Source: Lathyrus oleraceus
Taxonomy: Eukaryota > Streptophyta > Magnoliopsida > Fabales > Fabaceae
Length of the DNA stretch: 64,000 bases
Direction: 5' to 3'
NCBI RefSeq assembly: GCF_024323335.1
Contig: NC_066585.1
Location: forward strand, 75,812,109 to 75,876,108
The notes under the pieces were generated by a model. The model saw nothing but the letters and a program-made list of their open reading frames with translations, was not told the DNA's origin and made no database searches. Position 1 is the stretch's first letter; each line of letters starts with the position of its first letter. A program made the translations under genes and the position numbers. This document shows positions 60,803 through 64,000 of the stretch, in pieces.

Positions 60803-61187
60803 TCGAAGTTGTGAAGCAAGATCAAGTGGATGTTAACTTGGTTGAAACTGTGAAGTAAAACCAAGTCTGGAACTCTGTCATTGTGCTCTGGCTATGTTGT
60901 TGGCTTTGGCAACATTTGTGACAAAAAGGGGGAGTAATAACCACCAATACCCCTGACAAACAGAGTGGGTCTCTACAACAGACTCTCATGACAGATCTGA
61001 AGAATCCCCCCCTGCAGCTGATGATGAAGTTTAGGTGCAACTTCTCATAAGTGTGTGCTGCTATGTGAAGTTCTTTCTTAACTTCCATGTGTGTGAGTGT
61101 GCTGCCACTCTGAGTGTATTAGCTAGTATTATTCCGCTGCTATGAACTCTGTTATGGGGATCAAAGTGTTTTAGCCAAAAATTTGCC
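60803..61187 (+). other. SIRE-type 3' UTR with an inner polypurine tract
   Basis: Non-coding. AAAAAGGGGGAG at 60923-60934 is a second polypurine tract about 265 bp upstream of the one next to the LTR. No other feature. Confidence 0.65.
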
Positions 61188-61197
61188 AAAGGGGGAG
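61188..61197 (+). other. PPT of the SIRE-type element
   Basis: AAAGGGGGAG, two bases before the 3' LTR start. Confidence 0.85.
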
Positions 61198-61199
61198 TT

Positions 61200-62561
61200 T
61201 GTAGGTGTTTAATTGGCTGCATTATATGGTAAAACACTAATGTCTTGACTGATGTCATGACATGTATGTGTGACTACATTGTAGTTACTGCAGGACTAGC
61301 TAACACAGGATTATTGAATGCTGTGACATTCATACCTGTCAACAGATACTAAGGAATAGAAGTTCTGTTAGAACTTAGTATTCATTTGCAGTCTGGTTAT
61401 CAAGGAAGAACCAGACCTGGCATAAGGCCTACTGACTGAATGTCAAACTGGATGTTGTGACATTCATCATTGACAGCAGCTACTGAAGATTAGGCAGAGT
61501 GGTGTTCTGCTATACTTCAGCATATTACTTAGTTTGTTCTTCAAGAGAATAACAGAACTAACTTAAGGCCAATTGTGTAAATGTTAAGTTGGACACTTTG
61601 ACATTTATTAATGTAAGCTGTTACTGTAGTATGGTCATTTTGATCATGTACAGGTCAGCAAATTTGTACAGTCTGTTTTCTGGAAAAACAGACTTAGCAT
61701 ATGGACCTTGATGTCAAGCTGAATGTCGTGACATTCATTCCTGACAGCATATGCTAAATTGTAGGTTGTTCAGTTTTCTGTTTCAGCTTTTTCTCAGGCT
61801 ATTCTTTAGGGATTCAACAGCTGAGAGAAAATCCAGGAAATCAACAACCAAGCTACATTCAATGAACCTAACAAATAGCCTATTTGTTAGCAACCTAAAT
61901 GTTGAATTTGAGGGAACTTGTGTGACCTAAAATTCAGGAAAATACAGGTGCAAAAGCCCAGGTGCTGCAATATAAAAAGGAAGGCATTCCTTCATTCAGT
62001 TTCGGGGATTTTGAGGCGTGAAGATTTAGTGTGTCCATCATACTTCACTGCTGTATTTTGTGAGTCTATTATTAGACGTATCTTGTAAGCCAAGCCATTA
62101 TCAAGTAGATGATAGCTTTGGCATAGGGTGTTCATTGAGTTGTAAGTGTTGTGTCACTCAAAGCTTTTAAGCGTGAGTGCTGTGTATCTTGATTTAAGCT
62201 GTGAAGCATAATCAAGAGTTGTTTTTGAAGTGTGACTTCAAAGTGTCTTTAATATCCCTGAGGTGATTGAGGGGGAGTGAGTAGGAACTCTGATCTTAGG
62301 TTAAGATTGAAATTGCATTGGGTAGGGATTAAGTGAGAAGTTGTAAACGGGTGAGTTTAGCTTTGAATTGATACTACTAATAGTGGATTTCCTCCCTGGC
62401 TTGGTAGCCCCCAGATGTAGGTCATGTTGGACTGAACTGGGTGAACAATTACTTGTGTTATTTACTGCACTTACTGTTAAGTTCTGCATAATCCCTGTCT
62501 GTGCAGAATTGGATGTCATAACAACCAGTGTGACATCCAAAGTCTGATAACTAGAATTTCA
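61200..62561 (+). repeat. 3' LTR of the SIRE-type element
   Basis: 1362 bp, same length as the 5' LTR. Differences found: A/G in TTAATGTAAACTG, G/T in GAGTCTAGTATTAG, and A/C in AATATCACTGAGG (5' base first). Confidence 0.95.
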
Positions 62562-64000
62562 CAAAGACTAGGTGTTTACTAAATTTAAGAAATTTAGAAT
62601 CAAGGCTAAGAAATAGAGTGGTCAGACTGTAAAGATTTTCATAACTGATGGTGGAGGTGAGTATAACTCTACAAAGTTCAAGAAGTCATATGAAGAGAAT
62701 GAAATTGAGCATGAAGTGACTTCTCCATATACTCTTCAACACAATGGTATTGCTGAAAGGAGAACCCAAACTTTGCTTGATATGGCAAGGAGCATGCTGA
62801 AGGAGAAGAAGCTTCCTAACACTTTGTGGGCAGAAACTATTACCACTGTATCATATGTGCTAAATAGGTGTCCAACCAAGGAGCTGAAGGAAATTGTTCC
62901 TTTTGAGAGGTGGATTGGAGATAAGAAAAGTGTGAGTCATTTAGAGTCGTTGGTTCTGTTTGTTATAAACATGTTCCAGATGCTACTAGAAAGAAGCTAG
63001 ATGATAGAAGCAATGTGATGTTACTGGTGGGGTATCACAGTACGTGTGCTTATAAGCTTTATTGTCCATTCACTAATAAGGTTGAATTCAGTAGAGATGT
63101 TGTGGTGAAAGAGTTATAAGTATGGGACTATAGCAAGTCTCAATCCAACTCCGATGCAGAGTTAAATTCTAAAGATTTTGATTATGATTCGGAAGATGAG
63201 TCAGAGCCTGAAAATGATTATGAGAGTAGGTCAGAATCAGAATGCAAGATTGATTATAAGGAAGAATCTGATTCTGGTCCAGATTCTGATGGTGATTCAA
63301 ATTCTGGTGATCCAGATTCTAATGGTGATTCAGATTCTGGTGGTAGTCCAGATTATGGGAATATTCTAGATTCTGAAGGTGGTCATGCTTCTGAAGTCGA
63401 TACTTCTGGAGTTCTAACATCTGATATTATTCCAGAATTAGAAGGTTCTGAATAAGTTCAGAGGCCACAAAGAATCAGAAACATTCCGAGAAGGTTTGTA
63501 GAGTTTTACATGCTGCAAGATATTGAAGTAGATTATGAAGGGGAAGTTATTCAGTGTGACATGTTAGTAGACTCTGAACCCGTGAGTACGGAAGAAGCTC
63601 AAGTTTGGTTGAAGGTCATGAAAGAAGAACTTGATGCATAGAGATAAACAAGACTTGGAAGCTGACAGAACTTCCAAAGAACAAGAAAGCCATCAACGTG
63701 AAATGAGTTTATAAGGTGAAGCTGAAGCCAGATGGATCAATTGGAAAACACAAAGCAAGGTTAGTTGTGAGAAGTTTTCTGCAGAAACCCGGGTGAGATT
63801 ACTTTGAAGAGTTTGCGTCTGTAGCAAGACATGAAACAGTCAGGATGGTGATTGTGTTACCTGCTAACAGGAATTGGCCTCTGATGCATTTAGACGTGAA
63901 ATCTGAATTTCTAAGTGGTTCATTATAAGAAGAGGTTTATGTATCACAACCTCCTAGATTTGAGAAAAAGAATTCGGAAGGGATGGTATACATATTACAC
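62562..64000 (+). pseudogene. Copia integrase-RT, 3' portion of the outer element
   Basis: It continues VFTKFKKFRIKAKK, then a TAG at 62614, then KIFITDGGGEYNSTKF (second catalytic D), SPYTLQHNGIAERRTQT (catalytic E) and AETITTVSYVLNRCPTKE. A long acidic DSDGDSNSGD-type linker occupies 63170-63450. RT begins HKARLVVRSFLQKPG, followed by a stop and DYFEEFASVARHE, MHLDVKSEFL and EEVYVSQPPRFEKK. Several stops and frameshifts occur. It runs off the window before YVDD. Confidence 0.88.

Larger units (their letters stand above)
54412..62561 (+). mobile_element. SIRE/Maximus-type copia element, 8150 bp, nested, full length
   Basis: Two 1362-bp LTRs (54412-55773 and 61200-62561) differ at only three positions that I could find. 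CAAAG duplicates flank it (54407-54411 and 62562-62566). PBS, gag-pol, an in-frame extension after pol and two polypurine tracts are in the expected order. Two zinc knuckles and a complete PR-IN-RT-RH order fit the SIRE/Maximus lineage. Two extra stops make this copy defective as sequenced. Confidence 0.95.
52361..64000 (+). mobile_element. Old copia element, split by a SIRE-type insertion and cut by window edge
   Basis: The order is a short 5' LTR (52361-52573), PBS, gag from 52783, protease and integrase up to 54411, then the nested element, then the rest of integrase and RT from 62562 to the window end. Deleting 54412-62566 restores a continuous order of integrase motifs. Multiple stops and at least one frameshift show it is dead. 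RNase H and the 3' LTR lie beyond the window. Confidence 0.9.

Overview
This is plant nuclear DNA, most likely from a legume and probably the Fabeae (pea, vetch, vetchling). The evidence is spliced GT-AG genes, very long LTRs of Ogre type (Ty3/gypsy, Tat lineage) with the extra ORF1 typical of Ogre, SIRE/Maximus-type copia, chromovirus, Mutator-like, hAT and mariner-like elements, and several long (AT)n tracts. Only one ordinary host gene is visible; well over three quarters of the window is transposon-derived. The genus assignment is inference.

Layout. 1-12551: left-truncated Ogre on the minus strand (gag-protease, ORF1, 5' UTR, PBS and a 6.8-kb 5' LTR). 12552-18242: a chromovirus-type LTR split by a second, plus-strand Ogre-like LTR (12993-17465). 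18243-20215: decayed sequence and a LINE endonuclease remnant. 20851-21523: MULE-type MITE. 22637-27479: a Mutator-like element with a 9-bp target duplication, a dead transposase gene, a convergent GRF zinc-finger gene, and a hAT element nested in its right terminal inverted repeat. 28864-29498: copia solo LTR. 30814-31106: hAT MITE. 33659-35713: chromovirus solo LTR inserted in a copia-like LTR remnant. 38043-46 kb: minus-strand Ogre-like 3' LTR, PPT and a tandem-repeat 3' UTR; its LTR carries a structurally complete mariner-like element (39333-42537). 48727-50546: four-exon host gene for an IRX10/IRX10L-type xylan xylosyltransferase. 52361-64000: an old copia element whose integrase region is split by a young SIRE-type copia (54412-62561, CAAAG target duplication).

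Most notable: (i) the mariner-like element has an apparently intact two-exon transposase with a DD39D triad, and a second, convergent small gene with its own TATA box encoding an acidic protein with a DLNxxP (EAR-type) motif; (ii) the SIRE-type pol stop is TAG-CAA-CCA, matching the leaky TAG-CAR-YYA context, followed by 89 open codons; (iii) the Mutator-like element pairs its transposase with a convergent GRF zinc-finger gene; (iv) a roughly 16-copy tandem array lies in an Ogre-like 3' UTR, the position from which plant satellites are known to arise.

All coordinates and repeat matches were read by eye; no alignment or database search was run. LTR starts without a target duplication, the family names of decayed pieces, and introns are inferences.
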